From an uncultured Eubacteriales bacterium (GTDB lineage Bacteria > Bacillota > Clostridia > Oscillospirales > Butyricicoccaceae): DNA of 64,000 bases. Made by a program: the position numbers and the translations under genes. The first letter of the stretch is position 1. Each line of letters begins with the position of its first letter. The stretch lies in assembly GCA_910579575.1 (NCBI GenBank), contig CAJTUM010000010.1, forward strand, positions 10,288 through 74,287. The letters run 5' to 3'. Under the pieces are notes generated by a model. That model was not told where the DNA came from and ran no database searches. It saw nothing but the letters and a program-made list of their open reading frames with translations. Of the stretch, positions 14,589-23,400 are shown piece after piece.

Positions 14589-15548
14589 ATGCCGCAGCAA
14601 AGTTGGCGTTTGGCCGATGGGCCGGCGCTTCGTATTATCAGTGAAGTAAAAAAAGAAGTGGTGGGAAAAGATCGGGAAATTGTTAAAACATTACTTGCTA
14701 TTCTATCCAAAGGGCATGTTTTATTAGAAGATATTCCGGGAGTGGGCAAAACCACCATGGCTTTGGCCTTTTCTCGGGTCTTGGGGTTGGAGTATAAGCG
14801 GATGCAGTGCAATCCAGACGTAACGCCCTCGGATATTGTAGGATTTTCTGTCTATGATAGACAGCGGGATCAGCTGGAATACAAGCCTGGCGCCGTGATC
14901 TGCAATTTGTTTTTGGCCGACGAAATCAACCGGGCCTCCAGCCGGAGCCAGGCCGCCCTATTGGAGGCTATGGAAGAGGGCGCTGTAACGGTGGACGGCC
15001 AAACTCATCCAATTCCCAAGCCCTTTATTGTCATTGCCACACAGAATCCCACAGGTTCTTCTGGCACGCAGCTTTTGCCGGATTCCCAGCTGGACCGCTT
15101 TATGGTTCGTTTTTCTCTGGGATATCCTGCCCCTCAGGAGGAGCTTGAGTTGCTGCGCCGCAAACATGGCGCTGCCGCCGGTCTTCGAGCAGAGCAGGCG
15201 GCGGACGGGACCGCTATTTTGCAAATGCAGCGGGAGATAGAACAGGTGTATCTCAGCGATGAACTGTATGATTATATCATTCGGTTGGTGGGCGCTACCC
15301 GTAATCACCCGCTGATCGCCCAGGGAGGCAGCCCCCGGGCCGCTATCGCCGTTACCCGCTTGGCTCAAGCGTTGGCTTGGGTGCAAGGTCGGGATTATGC
15401 CGTTCCTCAGGACGCGGCGCAGCTGTTTCAGGACGCGGTGGGGCATCGGCTGATTTTATCCCCTCGAGCCAGGGCGGAGGGAGTCGCGGCGGCTTCTCTG
15501 CTGGAGGACGTCCTGCGACAGACGCCTCAGCCCCGGTTGAGGGCATAG
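14589..15548 (+). CDS. MoxR-family AAA+ ATPase
   Basis: 319 residues. Walker A is LLEDIPGVGKTTMA, Walker B NLFLADEINRASSRSQAALLEAM, sensor 1 IATQNPTGSSGT, and the C-terminal lid carries GGSPRAAIAVTRLAQ. MoxR ATPases act as chaperones that assemble or activate partner complexes, typically with von Willebrand or DUF58 proteins. Start chosen at ATG 14589 with AAAGGGG 7 bases upstream; the frame opens earlier at 14541 but with no ribosome site. It begins the three-gene unit MoxR-DUF58-transglutaminase, a conserved arrangement linked to envelope protein processing. The next gene starts 3 bases after the stop. Confidence 0.93.
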   Translation: MPQQSWRLADGPALRIISEVKKEVVGKDREIVKTLLAILSKGHVLLEDIPGVGKTTMALAFSRVLGLEYKRMQCNPDVTPSDIVGFSVYDRQRDQLEYKPGAVICNLFLADEINRASSRSQAALLEAMEEGAVTVDGQTHPIPKPFIVIATQNPTGSSGTQLLPDSQLDRFMVRFSLGYPAPQEELELLRRKHGAAAGLRAEQAADGTAILQMQREIEQVYLSDELYDYIIRLVGATRNHPLIAQGGSPRAAIAVTRLAQALAWVQGRDYAVPQDAAQLFQDAVGHRLILSPRARAEGVAAASLLEDVLRQTPQPRLRA

Positions 15549-15550
15549 AG

Positions 15551-16555
15551 ATGCTGGGCGCCTGGGTTGGGTACTTGCTGTTGTTGGCGTCCGCCGCCCT
15601 GTTTTATGTGCTGTTCACAGGTTGGCTGGGGGGATATTTGCTGGCCCTGGTTCTATTGCTTCCGGCGGCCAGCTTGGCCGTTAGCTTGCCAGCCGCTTTG
15701 AGCCTTCGTTTTCAGCTGTCCATTCACCCTGAGGCGGAGGGGGAGGACGGTCGCTTTCTATTGGAATTGAATGTGCGAAATAAATTGCGGTTGCCTCTCC
15801 GTAGACTGGCTTTTCGGTTGCAGGTGGAAAATTTGTTTAGCGGTCAAAAAGGGGAACGGCGGGGCCAAACAGCGTTAGGATGCGGCGACTGGCGGGACAG
15901 CGTCCCCTTTGCGATGAAAGATTGCGGCGTGGCTCAAGGCAGGCTTCGGTTTTTACGGGCCTATGATTGCTTGGGCCTGTTTCCGATCCCGCTGAAACAA
16001 CCAAAGCCGGCTCGGGAGCTGGTATGGCCCCGGCCGGCGGATCTTCCTGTCGGCATAGAAGCGTTGGCGGCGGGCTTGGAGGAAACCGACAGAAATCGGG
16101 GCGGCGGGCCGGAGGAATACAGTCTGCGGGATTACCAGCCGGGAGATCCGTTGCGCAGCATTCATTGGAAGGTTTCTTCCAAGTTGGACCGGCTGACAAT
16201 TCGCCAGCCGGAGGGAGGGGAACGGCCTGAACCTGTGCTGCTGTTTGAGCTGTGGGGGACAATGGAACGGCTCAATCGCCTGCTGGACCAGCTGGGGGCC
16301 TGCTGTGAATGGCTGTGGGAGCGGGGAATCGCCTGTCGTTTGATCTGGGCCGGCGGGCCGGAAGGACGGCAGATTTTTGAATATCGGGCGGAAAGCCCGG
16401 AGGATTGGCAGGCTTTCTTGTGGCAGGTCTGCGCGCAGCCCGCCGCGCCGGACGGTTTGGCGGCGTCGCTGCTTGCAGCGGAAGAAGGACGACGTTTGGA
16501 TGAAAATTGCACGCTCTATCTGGACGGATTGGAACCGAAGGAGGACAAGCCATGA
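15551..16555 (+). CDS. DUF58 domain membrane protein
   Basis: 334 residues. Two closely spaced hydrophobic helices at about 4-50 anchor the protein, leaving the rest cytoplasmic. The DUF58 signature is clear at about residues 185-215 (EYSLRDYQPGDPLRSIHWK, with the invariant R-Y-x-P-G-D and W-K). The usual vWA part after it is short and its metal site is not obvious. DUF58 proteins are standard partners of MoxR ATPases. It starts 3 bases after moxR and its stop overlaps the next start (ATGA), so the three genes are translationally coupled. Confidence 0.9.
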   Translation: MLGAWVGYLLLLASAALFYVLFTGWLGGYLLALVLLLPAASLAVSLPAALSLRFQLSIHPEAEGEDGRFLLELNVRNKLRLPLRRLAFRLQVENLFSGQKGERRGQTALGCGDWRDSVPFAMKDCGVAQGRLRFLRAYDCLGLFPIPLKQPKPARELVWPRPADLPVGIEALAAGLEETDRNRGGGPEEYSLRDYQPGDPLRSIHWKVSSKLDRLTIRQPEGGERPEPVLLFELWGTMERLNRLLDQLGACCEWLWERGIACRLIWAGGPEGRQIFEYRAESPEDWQAFLWQVCAQPAAPDGLAASLLAAEEGRRLDENCTLYLDGLEPKEDKP

Positions 16556-18741
16556 AAAAGCGGTTGATCCAGGGGACGCTTCGAGGCAGCTTTGATTTGT
16601 GCGTCGTTTTAGCCGCCTTGCTGGGCGCGCTGTTTTGCTTTCTGGATCTGGTAGAAGCGCCGGTGGACAAGCAGGCCATTGGATTTTGCGCTTGTCTGTG
16701 GGCGCTGCTTTGCTTACCGGTCTTTTGGTTCAGCCGTCGTCCAGGTCTGTGGGTCTGGGTCTTGTTGGCTCTTTATGGCGGCGCTGTGTATTATTATTTA
16801 GAAAATTTTGTTCGAGGCGCAGTAACGGTGGGCTGCGACCTTTCCCAGGTTTATGCCAAAACTTTGCCCGGCGCCGTGGCCTATTATCCCTTGGAGCGGA
16901 TGGAGGCCAGCCAGGCAATTGCCTGCTCTACGCTCTTCTTGAAGTTGGCGTCGGCGCCGGCGGCTTTGGCTTTGGCTTGGACTGCCGCCCGGCGGCACAG
17001 CTTTTTTGGAGTTTTTATTCTGACGGCTCCGACTGTTCTGGCTTCGGCTGTTATTCTGCGGACGCCGCCGGTTTTGCCGCTGCTGGCTTTGATCGCCTGC
17101 TGGGCGGTGTTGGCCTTGGCCGGCGGCGGCGGTCGTCATGGGCCGGCTTCGGCGGCGAAAGTCGGCTGGCTGGCCGCGGCGCCGGCGGCGCTGGTTCTGC
17201 TGCTGGCCGCTTGGTTGGCGCCGATGAACGGCTCTTATCAGCGGCCTGCCCGAGTGGAAGCCGCTCGGCTTTGGCTGCACAGTTTGGGGCAGAGCGGCGC
17301 CGAAAACGGCCAGATTTCCGGTCCTGCGCCGGCTATCGCCACTGGACAAACGCGGCTGGATACTGCCGGCGACCTGCATTTTCGCGGATATACCGCCCTG
17401 CGACTCTACAGCGAACGACAAGAAAAGACCTATCTGCGGGGCTTTGCCGCCGAAAAATACACCGGAGCCAGCTGGCGGCAGGCCTATACGGTCGATTACC
17501 AAAACGCTCTGGACGGGGCGGATTTTGACCCGTTGAATCTGTTGGCAGACGTGACGCAGAGCAATTTCCCAACGCAGAGCGCCTATCAGATGATTGTGGA
17601 GCAGCTGCAGCCCAGCGGCGCCTATTTGTACACGCCCTATGGTCTGGTCACGCGTCCAGAGGAAATTGAGGGCGCCTATTTGGTGCGGGACGGTTATATT
17701 CAAATGGACGACAGAGGCCAAGGGCGGTATTTATTGAAGGCTGTTTCTGTTCCGCCTCTGGGCCAGTCCATGCAAACGCCCAACCGCTTGGAAGAGGCGG
17801 AAAGGCGGTATCGGCAGTTCGTCTATGATAATTGTCTGCAAGTGCCAGAGAATCTGGCGCCTGTTTTGGAGGAGATCGCTCGGCAGGAGGGAATTCCTCA
17901 TGCAGACGAAAGTTCTTGGTATGAAGCGGCGGATAAAACGGCGGATTATGTTCGGCAGGCGGCTCGCTATGATCCTGCGCCGGGCCGGTTGCCCAGAGGT
18001 TGGGATTACACAGAATATTTCCTCACCCAAAGTAAGGCCGGGTATTGTATGCACTTCGCCACCGCCGGCGTCATGCTGCTGCGCAGTCGAGGCGTTCCCG
18101 CCCGCTATGCCGAAGGGTATTTGGTCAACGACGCCGATTTTGCCTCGGACGGTTGGGCCGACGTAAAGGACAGCCGAGCCCATGCTTGGGCAGAAATTTA
18201 TGTGGACGGCGTGGGATGGGTTCCGTTGGAGATGACGCCCGGCTACGGCGGCGGGCCTTTGGCTCCAGAGGAGCCTGAAGCGGCAGAGGAGGAGCAGCCG
18301 GATCAGCCTCAACTGGAAGAGCCGGAAGAACAGCCGACAGAGCTGGAACAGCAGCCCCCAGAAGCGGAAGAAGGTCAAACGCTTGGACAAAAGCCGACTG
18401 GCCGGCTGATTTGGTTTGGAGCGGCCGCTTTCGCGTTGGCTCTGGCGCTGGCCGCCCGACCCGCTTTGGCTCGTTGCTGGCGGCGGCGAAAGTTTCAAAC
18501 CAAAGACCCAAATCGGCGCGTTTTGGAGCTCTACCGCCGCGTTCAGAAGCTGACGCCTTATTGCGCGCCGCCAGATTGCGTGGAGGAACTGGCTCTGAAA
18601 GCTCGGTTTAGCCGGTATGGATTGACGGAGGAAGAGGCAGAGCGGGCTCAATTGGCTGCGGAAAGCATGGCGGAACAAATTTGGCGGCAAAGCGGCCGAT
18701 GGCGGCGCTTTGTTTTGCGCTGGCTGCGGGCTTTGTTATGA
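16552..18741 (+). CDS. Transglutaminase-domain membrane protein (TgpA-like)
   Basis: 729 residues. About six membrane helices fill residues 15-225, an extracellular part holds a transglutaminase-like core, and a last helix lies near 620-640 (LIWFGAAAFALALALAA) before a cytoplasmic tail resembling DUF4129. The catalytic Cys499 (GYCMHFATAGVML) and His544 (HAWAEIYV) are present; where an Asp is usual the sequence has Glu560 (WVPLEMTPG). A Glu/Pro/Gln-rich linker (about 575-610) joins core and helix. The family likely cleaves or crosslinks envelope proteins; the substrate is unknown. AAGGAGG lies 8 bases before the ATG. Confidence 0.92.
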   Translation: MKKRLIQGTLRGSFDLCVVLAALLGALFCFLDLVEAPVDKQAIGFCACLWALLCLPVFWFSRRPGLWVWVLLALYGGAVYYYLENFVRGAVTVGCDLSQVYAKTLPGAVAYYPLERMEASQAIACSTLFLKLASAPAALALAWTAARRHSFFGVFILTAPTVLASAVILRTPPVLPLLALIACWAVLALAGGGGRHGPASAAKVGWLAAAPAALVLLLAAWLAPMNGSYQRPARVEAARLWLHSLGQSGAENGQISGPAPAIATGQTRLDTAGDLHFRGYTALRLYSERQEKTYLRGFAAEKYTGASWRQAYTVDYQNALDGADFDPLNLLADVTQSNFPTQSAYQMIVEQLQPSGAYLYTPYGLVTRPEEIEGAYLVRDGYIQMDDRGQGRYLLKAVSVPPLGQSMQTPNRLEEAERRYRQFVYDNCLQVPENLAPVLEEIARQEGIPHADESSWYEAADKTADYVRQAARYDPAPGRLPRGWDYTEYFLTQSKAGYCMHFATAGVMLLRSRGVPARYAEGYLVNDADFASDGWADVKDSRAHAWAEIYVDGVGWVPLEMTPGYGGGPLAPEEPEAAEEEQPDQPQLEEPEEQPTELEQQPPEAEEGQTLGQKPTGRLIWFGAAAFALALALAARPALARCWRRRKFQTKDPNRRVLELYRRVQKLTPYCAPPDCVEELALKARFSRYGLTEEEAERAQLAAESMAEQIWRQSGRWRRFVLRWLRALL

Positions 18742-18759
18742 AAAGGAGGCGTTAGAAAA

Positions 18760-18972
18760 CTGGAAAATTCAATTTTTTCCACAGAACAGCTGTCTCAGGC
18801 TCGTCGGCAGATCGATTCCATTCTGCATAAGCTGCGGGAAACTGTCAAGACTTTGGAGGGCAAGGAACAGCCGGCTCGTTATCGCTCTCAGATTACCCTG
18901 GCTCGGCGGCGCATCGAAGCTCTGGAAATTGCCAACCTGTTGATTGAAGATCAGATGAGGCGAGAGCAGTAA
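18760..18972 (+). CDS. Small helical protein with a CTG start codon
   Basis: 70 residues, easily missed because no ATG, GTG or TTG begins it. The frame is open from 18742 and the only plausible start is CTG at 18760, with AGGAGG 10 bases upstream (18744-18749). The product, written from that start, is charged and helical (STEQLSQARRQIDSILHKLR, then RYRSQITLARRRIEALEIAN) and looks like a real coiled-coil protein. It follows the transglutaminase gene by 18 bases and ends one base before a strong terminator, so it is the last gene of the moxR operon. Function unknown. Confidence 0.7.
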   Translation: MENSIFSTEQLSQARRQIDSILHKLRETVKTLEGKEQPARYRSQITLARRRIEALEIANLLIEDQMRREQ

Positions 18973-18973
18973 A

Positions 18974-19004
18974 AAAAAATAACCGCTTTACGCGGTTATT
19001 TTTT
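18974..19004. terminator. Bidirectional terminator
   Basis: AAAATAACCGC-TTTAC-GCGGTTATTTTTT. It serves the moxR operon (plus) and, on the minus strand, the coiled-coil gene ending at 19011. Confidence 0.92.
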
Positions 19005-19010
19005 AATCGC

Positions 19011-19415
19011 TTATTCGGGCTCAAACGGGGAAAGGAGGAAGGAATAACCTCCGTTTTTTTCGGGACGGATTTGATACAAACCAGGAGATGGAATAGACGT
19101 TTCCGGCTGATAACGATCGAAACGCCGATGGGAACTCTGAGCCGCCGCTTCTGCCGTCTGAAGCGGTTCCGAGACTCTTGTCGTTTTCAGCTGGGTTTGA
19201 ATTTCCTTCAGCGCGTCTTGAATCTGCTGTTGACGGGCGGAAGAGGCCGCCGCTGCGTCTGTGCCGGCAGATTTCAGCAAAATAAGCTCCTCTTGCAGCT
19301 GCTGACGCTTTGTTTCCAAGCGTTCCGCCTTTTCTGGGCTTTTCGTTTGGGGCAAGGAGGGGGCGAAACGGCTGACGGTTTGGTTCAAAAAATCGGGGAG
19401 ACGATTGGCAATCAT
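19011..19415 (-). CDS. Small coiled-coil protein (FlxA-like?)
   Basis: 134 residues, soluble. Residues 25-85 form a strong coiled coil (KAERLETKRQQLQEELILLK and QQQIQDALKEIQTQLKTTR), followed by a Gln/Ser-rich stretch and a short beta-like end (GLYQIRPEKNGGYSFLLSPFE). The coil resembles FlxA-like proteins, but no flagellar gene is near, so I leave the role open. ATG 19415 was chosen for its GAGGAA ribosome site about 6 bases upstream; an in-frame ATG ten codons earlier lacks one. Confidence 0.65.
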   Translation of the reverse strand: MIANRLPDFLNQTVSRFAPSLPQTKSPEKAERLETKRQQLQEELILLKSAGTDAAAASSARQQQIQDALKEIQTQLKTTRVSEPLQTAEAAAQSSHRRFDRYQPETSIPSPGLYQIRPEKNGGYSFLLSPFEPE

Positions 19416-19503
19416 CCAAATTCCTCGCTTTCTTATGAAGATCAATCCACTTTTCTATATATTATCGGCCCAAAACAGAAAAAAATAACGCTTTTATCGA
19501 TTT

Positions 19504-20289
19504 TTAGCGAGAAGGAGGCAAAAAAAGCGGAGCGGACGGTTCGGATTGGAATTCCGTCATATCGCCCCAGTAACGCTGAGGCATATGGCTTCGGCGGGCC
19601 TGCGGGTTTTCTCTGTTTTGAATGGAAAGCGTTTGGTAAAATTGCCGCCACAGAGCGCGAATCTGCCGTTCTTCTTGGCCGGGGCCAGGCAACTCCGCCT
19701 CTTCCAGCGGGATAATTTGAGCTTGGCCAGGCCGGTGCGTCAAAGCCATTTGATGGGTTTTATCGTAAATCATAAACGTTTCGGCGTTGAATCGCTGGCA
19801 GAAATGGTCCGCCAGCAAGGGAAGCACTTGATTTTTGGGATGAATCACCGCTGTTAAAGCGCCGTTGCAATCGGAAAAACGGACAAATCCGGTGAATAGA
19901 TGAGCCTCGTGTTTGGCTCGCTGGGCCGCTTGCCAAAGAGAACGCAGAGGCTCTTTGGCAATACCCTTCATGACGGCAGGCCCTTGGGCGAAGCCCTGCC
20001 GCAGAAAAGCCAGCAAAAGCAGCTCTTTTTCCGGCAGATCGGATAAAAAGGCGCATTGCAGCAGCTCCAGGGCTTCTGAGCCGATTTTAACGGGCACGGC
20101 GTTCCGCACGCGCTCTGCCTGCTCTGGTTGGGTTTCAATCAGCCGGGTTTCAAATAACAGGGATTGGGCCTCGTCTTGAGACAAAATCATCTGGGGATCT
20201 TCTTTTTGGGCAAAAGCCTGAAAAACGCAGCACAAAAAGCCGTAGAAACTGCCGTCGTAAAGATAAACTATATTTGCCCAACGACGCAT
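19504..20289 (-). CDS. TIGR03915-family putative DNA metabolism protein
   Basis: 261 residues. The opening (YLYDGSFYGFLCCVFQAF), a helical middle domain, and the end (ALWRQFYQTLSIQNRENPQARRSHMPQRYWGDMTEF) are those of the TIGR03915/DUF4130 family, always paired with the TIGR03916 radical-SAM protein. Start ATG 20289 has AGGAGG 8 bases upstream and lies inside the upstream gene (22-base overlap), so translation is coupled. The family is predicted to act in DNA repair or modification; no reaction is established. It shares the LexA-boxed promoter at 21633-21661. Confidence 0.9.
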   Translation of the reverse strand: MRRWANIVYLYDGSFYGFLCCVFQAFAQKEDPQMILSQDEAQSLLFETRLIETQPEQAERVRNAVPVKIGSEALELLQCAFLSDLPEKELLLLAFLRQGFAQGPAVMKGIAKEPLRSLWQAAQRAKHEAHLFTGFVRFSDCNGALTAVIHPKNQVLPLLADHFCQRFNAETFMIYDKTHQMALTHRPGQAQIIPLEEAELPGPGQEERQIRALWRQFYQTLSIQNRENPQARRSHMPQRYWGDMTEFQSEPSAPLFLPPSR

Positions 20290-21578
20290 TGCCGCGCCTC
20301 CTCTCTGGTAAGTCGTTCTGGCGGGTCGAACAGGGAAAGCTGTCGGCATTCGTTCTCCGCCCATCTGTCCCGAGCCTGCCGAGAGAGCAGCGCCTCCAGA
20401 ACCAGATCGGGCTCCAGCGCGGCGCCTGGCGTCCGTTTTCCTCGGCAGGTGATGAAATATTTGGCTCGTTTCAAAACGACGCCCAATTTTTTTAGATCCC
20501 CAAAACCCAGCGATCCCGCTCGGCGGGCCGTCGCAATGCGCCGGGCGGAGCGGACGCCTACGCCTGGTATGCGCAAAAGGATTTCATAGGGCGCTTGGTT
20601 GATTTCCACGGGAAATTGATCCATATGCCGCAGAGCCCAGCAGCATTTAGGGTCCAACAAGGGGTTGAAATTGGGCTGATTCTCGTCCAGCAGCTCGGAA
20701 GCGTCAAAACCATAAAAGCGCAGCAGCCAATCGGCCTGATAGAGCCGGTGTTCCCGCAGCAGGGGAGGGGCTGTGTCCAGCGCAGGAAGGCGGCTGTCCT
20801 CCACTACGGGCAGATACGCGGAAAAAAACACCCGCTTAAGCTGATATTTTTTATAAAGTCCCGCCGTCAAATTCAAAATCTGGTAGTCGGTGTCCGGCGT
20901 GGCGCCGATAATCATCTGAGTGCTCTGGCCGGCGGGAGCGAATTTGGGAGCGCTGCGGTAGCGGACCAGATCGGTTTTGTTTTCCGCAATGCCTTCCGCC
21001 ATCCGCTTCATCGGGCCCAAGATGGATTCCCGGGTTTTGTCTGGCGCAAGCAACCTCAAGGATTGCTGAGAGGGCAGCTCAATATTGACGCTGACCCGGT
21101 CGGCCAGCAAGCCCAGCCGTTGAAGCAGTCGATCGTCCGCTCCAGGGATGGCTTTTGCGTGAATGTATCCGCCGAAACCGTATTCCCGTCGGAGGATATT
21201 TAACGTTTCCAACATTTGTTCGCAGGCGTTATCCGGCGTGCCTGAGACAGCGGAGCTGAGAAACAATCCTTCAATATAATTGCGGCGGTAAAATTGGATG
21301 GTCAAATCTGCCAGTTCCCGAGGGGAGAAAGCGGCTCGGCGGATTTGGTTGCTGCGGCGGTTGACGCAATACCGGCAGTCATAGGCGCATACGTTGCTTT
21401 GCAGCACCTTCAGCAGCGAGACGCATCGGCCGTCGGCGGTGAAGGTATGGCAGATGCCGCAGGCGGCGGCCGAGCCCAATCTGCCGGGTTTGCCAGTTCG
21501 GTCGATTCCACTGGACGTGCAGGCCGCGTCATATTTGGCGGCGTCTGTCAATATAGTCAGTTTATCCATCAAATCCAT
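20268..21578 (-). CDS. TIGR03916-family putative DNA repair/modification radical-SAM protein
   Basis: 436 residues. The radical-SAM cluster motif CAYDCRYC (CxxxCxxC) sits at about residues 64-71 within a SAM barrel that includes GLFLSSAVSGTPDNACEQML. The C-terminal part has a helix-hairpin-helix (LLRIPGVGVRSARRIATARR, about 335-354), a typical DNA-backbone binding element, which supports action on DNA. Two further cysteine-rich spots at the N-terminus (AAACGICHTFTADGRC) may bind an auxiliary cluster or zinc. It is followed by its obligate partner. A LexA-type box lies in its promoter, so induction by DNA damage is expected. Confidence 0.93.
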   Translation of the reverse strand: MDLMDKLTILTDAAKYDAACTSSGIDRTGKPGRLGSAAACGICHTFTADGRCVSLLKVLQSNVCAYDCRYCVNRRSNQIRRAAFSPRELADLTIQFYRRNYIEGLFLSSAVSGTPDNACEQMLETLNILRREYGFGGYIHAKAIPGADDRLLQRLGLLADRVSVNIELPSQQSLRLLAPDKTRESILGPMKRMAEGIAENKTDLVRYRSAPKFAPAGQSTQMIIGATPDTDYQILNLTAGLYKKYQLKRVFFSAYLPVVEDSRLPALDTAPPLLREHRLYQADWLLRFYGFDASELLDENQPNFNPLLDPKCCWALRHMDQFPVEINQAPYEILLRIPGVGVRSARRIATARRAGSLGFGDLKKLGVVLKRAKYFITCRGKRTPGAALEPDLVLEALLSRQARDRWAENECRQLSLFDPPERLTREEARQCVVGQI

Positions 21579-21632
21579 GGCGAAGCCTCCTGAGAAATCG
21601 ACAAAAATACAAAACGAACGTTCTTAGTCTTT

Positions 21633-21661
21633 AGTATAACAAAAGAACGAATGTTTGTAAA
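21633..21661 (-). promoter_or_regulatory. SOS-type promoter with LexA box
   Basis: On the minus strand TTTACA, a 17-bp spacer and TATACT (21633-21638). Inside the spacer GAACGAATGTTT (21645-21656) matches the Gram-positive LexA/DinR consensus GAAC-RNRY-GTTY at every position. A second palindrome, GAACGTTC (21616-21623), lies just downstream without spacer bases. LexA would block this promoter until DNA damage. Confidence 0.8.
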
Positions 21662-21978
21662 GCGGAAATTAAAGGGAACTTCTGTTTGAATTTAATTCCG
21701 ACGGACCAGAGGCGTTGGCCGTTGAGCGGTCCCTATACAAATAGATGTGAAAAGCGGACCTGCGCCAAATCGCCGCGACACTCTTGCCAGATGAGGTTGA
21801 ACTTGTCGGTCGTCGAAGAGAAGATATTGGAAGCAAAAAATCCGTCGATCTTTTGGCATGGCAAACGAAAAGTTTTGCAATCGCTATGGAAAAACGGCGG
21901 CAACTATGGTAAACTCGTACTTAAGAGGCCCGCTCCCTTTCGGGCGGCAGGCGAATTGACGACAAGGAGGAAACTGCC
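21662..21978. other. Gene-free region before abgB
   Basis: No credible ORF. A possible weak rightward promoter (TGGAAA, 17 bp, TAAACT at about 21888-21916) is the best candidate for abgB. A small hairpin (GCCCGCTCCCTTTCGGGC, about 21931-21948) lies just before the abgB ribosome site. Confidence 0.4.
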
Positions 21979-23400
21979 ATGAGTTATTCTCAAGAGCTGG
22001 CCCAATTGATCGAGGCCAGAAAAGAGGAATTCACCAACATCAGCGACAAGATCTGGGGATTCGCGGAATCCCGTTTCCAGGAGTTCCAGTCCTCCAATTT
22101 GCAGGCAGAATATATGCGGAGCCAGGGTTTTCGGGTTACGATAGGCGTGGCTGGGGAGGATACGGCCTTTATCGCCGAATATGGCCAGGGCAAGCCGATT
22201 GTGGCGTTGTTGGGCGAATACGACGCTCTTTCCGGCCTTTCCCAGCAGGCGAACAAGACGGAGCATTGCCCTCTGGAGCCGGGCAAGGACGGCCATGGTT
22301 GCGGCCATAATCTGCTGGGCACAGCCTCGTTAGCCGCCGCTGTGGCGCTGAAGGAATACATGGAGCAAAATAAGCTGCCTGGAACGATCCGGTATTACGG
22401 TTGTCCGGCAGAGGAGAACGCCGGCGGCAAGGCGTTTTTGGTGCGGGACGGCGCCTTTGCCGACTGCGATATCGCCGTTACTTGGCATCCGGGCTGGATG
22501 AACCAGGTGACTCCTTCTGGCTCTCTGGCCAATTTCCGTGTGTTTTATACCTTCCACGGCACGTCTTCTCATGCCGCCGGCGCTCCTCATTTGGGCCGCT
22601 CTGCTTTGGACGGCGTGGAAATCATGGACGTGGGCGTTAACTATATGCGGGAGCATATGATCGACGACGCCCGGATTCATTATGCCATCATCAATACCGG
22701 CGGCACGGCGCCCAATGTGGTCCAGTCGGAAGCCCAGGTGCTCTATGCCATCCGGGCCCCCAAAGTGACGCAAGTGAAGGAGCTTTTCGAGCGGGTGAAC
22801 GACTGCGCCCGGGGCGCGGCGCTGATTACGGGCACTACTGTGGATATCAAGCAGGTGGCCGCCTATTCCGATTACCGGGCCAACGACGTGATCAGCGAAC
22901 GCATTGGCGTTCATATGGACGAGTTGTTGCCGGTGGGTTATACGGAAGAAGAAATGGAATACGCGAAAAAATTCCAACAAGTCATCACGGATTTGGATCG
23001 AAACAACCTGAAGGAAACAGCCAAAAAGTTGGCCGGCCGGGACAGCGCCAAGCTACTGGAAAAACCGCTGTTTGATTTCCGCATCACCAAGAGCTTGGGC
23101 GGCGGTAAGGGTTCCACCGATGTGGGCGACGTCAGCTGGGTTGTGCCCACAGGTCAATTCAGCGCCGTTACTTGGGCGGCGGGCACGCCGGGTCACGCCT
23201 GGCAGATTGTGGCCCAAGGAAAAGGCCCGGTGGCCCATAAGGGAATGCTGTTTGCCGCAAAGGTGATGGCCGCGACCGCCTATGATTTTTTGACTCAGCC
23301 CGATCTGGTGGAAAAAGCGAAAGAAAGCTGGCTGGCCGACCTGGATGGGGAAACGTATCCCAACGCTTTGCCCGCCGACGCCAAGCCGGAAATTTGGTAA
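21979..23400 (+). CDS. abgB: M20 amidohydrolase, AbgB-like (p-aminobenzoyl-glutamate hydrolase subunit B)
   Basis: 473 residues, the usual length for AbgB. M20D-type metal motifs are visible: GHGCGHNLLGTASLAAA, PAEENAGGKAFLVRDGAF and TWHPGWMN, with the dimerisation domain between about 190 and 310 (FHGTSSHAAGAPHLGRSALD). It hydrolyses N-acyl amino acids or dipeptides; p-aminobenzoyl-glutamate is the E. coli substrate. No abgA or abgT partner is present, so the substrate here may differ. AAGGAGG is 10 bases before the ATG. Confidence 0.9.
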   Translation: MSYSQELAQLIEARKEEFTNISDKIWGFAESRFQEFQSSNLQAEYMRSQGFRVTIGVAGEDTAFIAEYGQGKPIVALLGEYDALSGLSQQANKTEHCPLEPGKDGHGCGHNLLGTASLAAAVALKEYMEQNKLPGTIRYYGCPAEENAGGKAFLVRDGAFADCDIAVTWHPGWMNQVTPSGSLANFRVFYTFHGTSSHAAGAPHLGRSALDGVEIMDVGVNYMREHMIDDARIHYAIINTGGTAPNVVQSEAQVLYAIRAPKVTQVKELFERVNDCARGAALITGTTVDIKQVAAYSDYRANDVISERIGVHMDELLPVGYTEEEMEYAKKFQQVITDLDRNNLKETAKKLAGRDSAKLLEKPLFDFRITKSLGGGKGSTDVGDVSWVVPTGQFSAVTWAAGTPGHAWQIVAQGKGPVAHKGMLFAAKVMAATAYDFLTQPDLVEKAKESWLADLDGETYPNALPADAKPEIW

